A DNA stretch of 64,000 bases from Diphasiastrum complanatum (Eukaryota > Streptophyta > Lycopodiopsida > Lycopodiales > Lycopodiaceae), in contig CM055104.1 in NCBI GenBank assembly GCA_029204225.1, positions 48,430,451 through 48,494,450 on the forward strand, given 5' to 3'. The notes below the pieces were generated by a model, which saw only the letters and a list, made by a program, of their open reading frames with translations, made no database searches and was not told the origin of the DNA. Position numbers and translations under genes: made by a program. Positions 61,012 through 64,000 of this stretch are shown in pieces. The stretch's first letter is position 1, and every line of letters starts with the position of its first letter.

Positions 61012-64000
61012 ATGGTCTCCTCATCTTCTGAAGACTCTGGTACCAAGCAGGTGATCCAGTGCGAGATACCCTCAACCACCCAGATTTGGCCCTTACCTTC
61101 TAATACTATGATTCAACCATGGCTTCACACTGTTGGCCCACTTCTTGAGGCAATGGGTTTTTTTCCCAACGCTGTGCCATTCTGATATTAACATGGGCCT
61201 CGCCCTTCACGCTTATGCCACCTGGGACGCGTTGAAGTCGTGTTTCCGCTTCCTCTACCAAGGTACCACGTACAAGGTACGGATTAACGCGGACTCGATG
61301 GTCACCGTCGGCATTATGTCCGGTGACCGTCAGCCCATCTCCCATCGTCAGGCAAAAACCCTGATCAAACCTTTCGTCGCCCAGACTACACCAGAGATTC
61401 CCATCCAAACTAACAACGGTTACGTGATAGAGACTATCACGGAACTAGTCATACAAGTGGCTATGCATCTGTTGAACAACTTTCTAGTTGTTTCAACATT
61501 TTACAAGGACAAAATCCAGTCCACGCTATTGAGTCAGATAGTGGAGTCCTTCCTGGGCTTCCTTGGCCCCACGGTTGTGCCATACGACTGGCATGCCTTC
61601 TGCATTCACGAACTAACAATCTCCATCAAACCCAACAACCGTGAACGTATCGCAGCAGGTTCCCTGTTGTGTAATTTTGCCTGTGCACTTCTCGAGGCAA
61701 AAGTGCACGGTTTCCGCCGCTCCAGCCTTCTATCTTCCATCGTTCCGCACACTAACCTTTATCCGCCATCTGCCACATCCACGTCCTCCCAACCTGCACT
61801 TACTGACACAATGGCCAACAAAAGAATGTGGGGCACTGCCCCTTCCTCCTCATCTCCACCTACCACCATAAGACGTACCACCACCACAACAGTAATCACT
61901 CCATCCACCACCGTCACTTCTTCTTCTGTACAACCTCTTTCTCCTATATCTGTTGTCACTCCTCCTCTTTCTGTTCCATCCACGACTGCTTCTATTTCCA
62001 CTCCAATTTCCTCTGTTGATACCACTCCCACTTCTGTTCCATTATCTACTACCCCTTCCATCACTATCGCATCCTCCATTGCTCCTGTCTCCACTGTTGC
62101 TCCTCTCCAGTTTAATCCCTCTGATTCTCAATTGTCTCTAGACACTCCAGCATGGATGCAAGTCATCAACTTTTCACCGCCACGCCAGACCATTTTCGCT
62201 CCATCCTTGCCTTCCATGCTCCACACCACACTTTAGTTTCCCTCTATTCCACCCATCCTCTCGTTTGGACAAACAGTCCCCACCCCCGTTTCCACTGTCG
62301 TTTCTCTCACACCACTTATTTCGCCATCAAAGGTTTTTGAGACAACCAACTGTTGCATGATGACGCATTTGTTCAGACAATTTTCATACCATCACCAGAT
62401 CGGACAGATCCCACCGCCCCAGATGACAAAAGGTCCTCTGAGAACCTGATTGAAGACAATGACGACGACGCTCCACCAGTCGTTGGAGCCGCTACCACAC
62501 AAGCCCCTCTCAAGGCCAGCGTACCGATTGTTCCAACAGATTTGACGACAGCGTACCAAACCTTGGAGACATACATCTAGGAGGCGGTAGCAGCCAGGGC
62601 CATTTTGGACAGCAAGGTACTCCACTTGGCGACAAGCAACACCCAGCTGTGAGCGGAACTCATGAAGCTGCAACAAGAGCTTATTACAGCTCAACAACAT
62701 GAACAAGACGGGCACCGGAAGATCGCCAAGCTGCAGCAGAAGGAGGATGGCCTCAACCTATATATCCAAAGTCTCTCCAAAGCACTGACAGAGACTTCCA
62801 CGAAGGTGTGAGAGCTTCAGTCCTAAGCATCCCAATGGCTTGTTCCCCTCCAAGCGCCTGGGGACGGAAGTGAAAGCGTTACAAAGCGAAAACTTGTCTG
62901 GCTTGCTCAACCTGCACTAGACTCAAAGCCACTCTCTCAGGCATAGATGAATCTCTTCAAGCGTCAGGTGCAGGTATATAGCCAAACGTTAAACAGCTAC
63001 CAGGCAGAATTTGATGAGTACCAGACAAGCGCAACTCACGAGCTCACCCAGGCCAAGCAAGCCCTCAAGGCTTGCCAACAGTACATGGAAAAAAAGACCC
63101 AACCCACTCCGGTGGTGATTCCACCGCCACCTGTTTTTGATGCTGCACAGGCAAGCACGAGCCAAGACCAAGGCAAACAAGCAACATGGGGGATAAGTCA
63201 AGATCAAGGGTCCGAAGGCCAAGACCAAAGACCAACTGATACGGGTGTTGACACGCGGGACCCAAGCCAAGACGCAGGTCCTGGGCCAAAGCCAAGAGGA
63301 AGGACAAGCCTCGTCATCAAGAGGCTCATGTACCATATCTGTCAATCGGGCCTTCTGACGACCAAAGTCCGTGGAGGAGAAAATAAACGAATTTCTAGCT
63401 AAGTATCCCCACGAGTCATCAAGAGGCGGTTGACAGATATCATTTTCGGTGCAGACAATAAAAGACACCGAGCTGCAAGCACTACCCGCCCTCCAACCAC
63501 AACCAGAGTGGCGTCAGCAGCTCTTTGAACGGGACCCTGCGGCCATCAGGGCCTATGTGACAAGTCCGCAACAACTACGGGTGAACGCGCACCTCCTGCC
63601 ATGCACACGACGATCCAAATGGATGGAATGCGGCACCCCTGTAGACAAGATCACTATTCAGAATTTCAATTGGCCAGGAATTCCATCAGAGCACGATTGG
63701 GATACAGCTGTAGATGCTCGAAGGGCTCTCACCCTATTTGCCAATAAATATTTCAACTGTCCCGATCCAACAGTCCGCGTGGTAGCCACTTACGCCCGAG
63801 ACTTAGAGCGCTTAATGGGGATTGAAACCAAGTGAGACGATCCCCCCCACCCCCCCCCATATTCTTTGATCCTAATAAGGTGCTAGCCTCCGACAAAGTC
63901 GAAGATCAGTTGCCTGTCGCTCAAGTCTATTACCGAGCTGCATTCCTTGACGATCCCTAGATGCGCAGATTCCAAGCGTGGGTCGACCAAGACTGGCTGA
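61012..64000 (+). other. Plus-strand copy of an unrecognised Ser/Thr/Pro-rich, coiled-coil gene
   Basis: From ATG 61012 (MVSSSSEDSGTKQ): a globular N-terminal part (VRINADSMVTVGIMSGDRQP near 61275; ESFLGFLGPTVVPYDWHAF near 61545; LLCNFACALLEAKVHGFRRS near 61665); a long Ser/Thr/Pro-rich stretch (about 61740-62130); an acidic piece (DPTAPDDKRSSENLIEDNDD near 62410); a Gln/Lys-rich predicted coiled coil (62590-63080); a Gln/Asp/Gly-rich spacer (63140-63290); and a second globular part (WNAPGIPSEHDWDTA-like, near 63670) to about 63835. Coding-like text continues to the window edge (QVYYRAAFLDDP near 63930). It does not read as one clean gene here. No family was recognised. An inverted relative lies at 52400-54420. 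It could be a gag-like or additional gene of a gypsy element, or an independent repeat-borne gene. Confidence 0.55.

Noticed and set aside
61740-62130. Ser/Thr-rich domain of the unrecognised gene taken as a retroviral envelope-like protein
   Set aside because: No signal peptide, membrane segment or fusion-type feature was seen; Ser/Thr richness alone is not evidence.
62392-63468. Minus-strand frames opposite the unrecognised gene
   Set aside because: They mirror the coding composition of the plus strand and show no domain of their own.
1-64000. tRNA, rRNA and small RNA genes
   Set aside because: None was recognised by eye on either strand. The tRNA-related words found are primer binding sites of LTR elements.

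Overview
The window looks like nuclear DNA of a land plant with a large, repeat-rich genome. It holds one clear host gene in 64 kb. The rest is AT-rich intergenic sequence filled with nested Ty1/copia and Ty3/gypsy LTR retrotransposon fossils, foldback elements and short tandem duplications. The host gene, an intronless MCTP/QUIRKY-type membrane tether, is a family that in this form (four C2 domains plus a PRT_C membrane anchor) is typical of plants. The sequence alone does not fix the species. The gypsy chromoviruses and the tRNA-Met-type and tRNA-Asp-type primer binding sites also fit a plant.

Layout. 1-3744: promoter and leader side of the MCTP gene, with a G-rich run and a possible 5' UTR intron. 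3745-3834: a 45-unit GA microsatellite that runs directly into the ATG. 3834-6797: the MCTP coding region. 7.1-9.0 kb: no gene seen. 9.05-14.03 kb: an old minus-strand chromovirus split by a plus-strand chromovirus 3' half. 14.6-18.85 kb: two copia fossils abutting in opposite directions. 19.7-22.57 kb: a non-autonomous LTR element (LARD-like) with GGCGCC-rich LTRs; a third, older LTR copy lies at 25.87 kb. 26.3-37.3 kb: a copia element carrying a younger chromovirus (29885-36191, perfect 5-bp target duplication, LTRs about 98% identical). 37.4-42.0 kb: intergenic sequence with a 3 x 77-bp array, a 111-bp foldback and a 155-bp duplication. 42.0-43.66 kb: a fragment of a bacterial-type N4/N6 DNA methyltransferase lying directly beside a gypsy fossil. 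43.7-45.2 kb: an LTR, a tRNA-Asp-type primer site and a short gag start. 45.2-52.4 kb: AT-rich sequence with no recognisable gene and a 46-bp tandem repeat. 52.4-64.0 kb: two oppositely oriented copies of an unrecognised Ser/Thr/Pro-rich coiled-coil gene, separated by copia and gypsy pieces; the plus copy has a good TATA box and runs toward the window edge.

Only the MCTP gene appears to be a working host gene. The observations most worth following are the methyltransferase fragment beside a chromodomain-like gypsy end, the unrecognised duplicated gene family at the right end, and the GA tract fused to the MCTP start codon.
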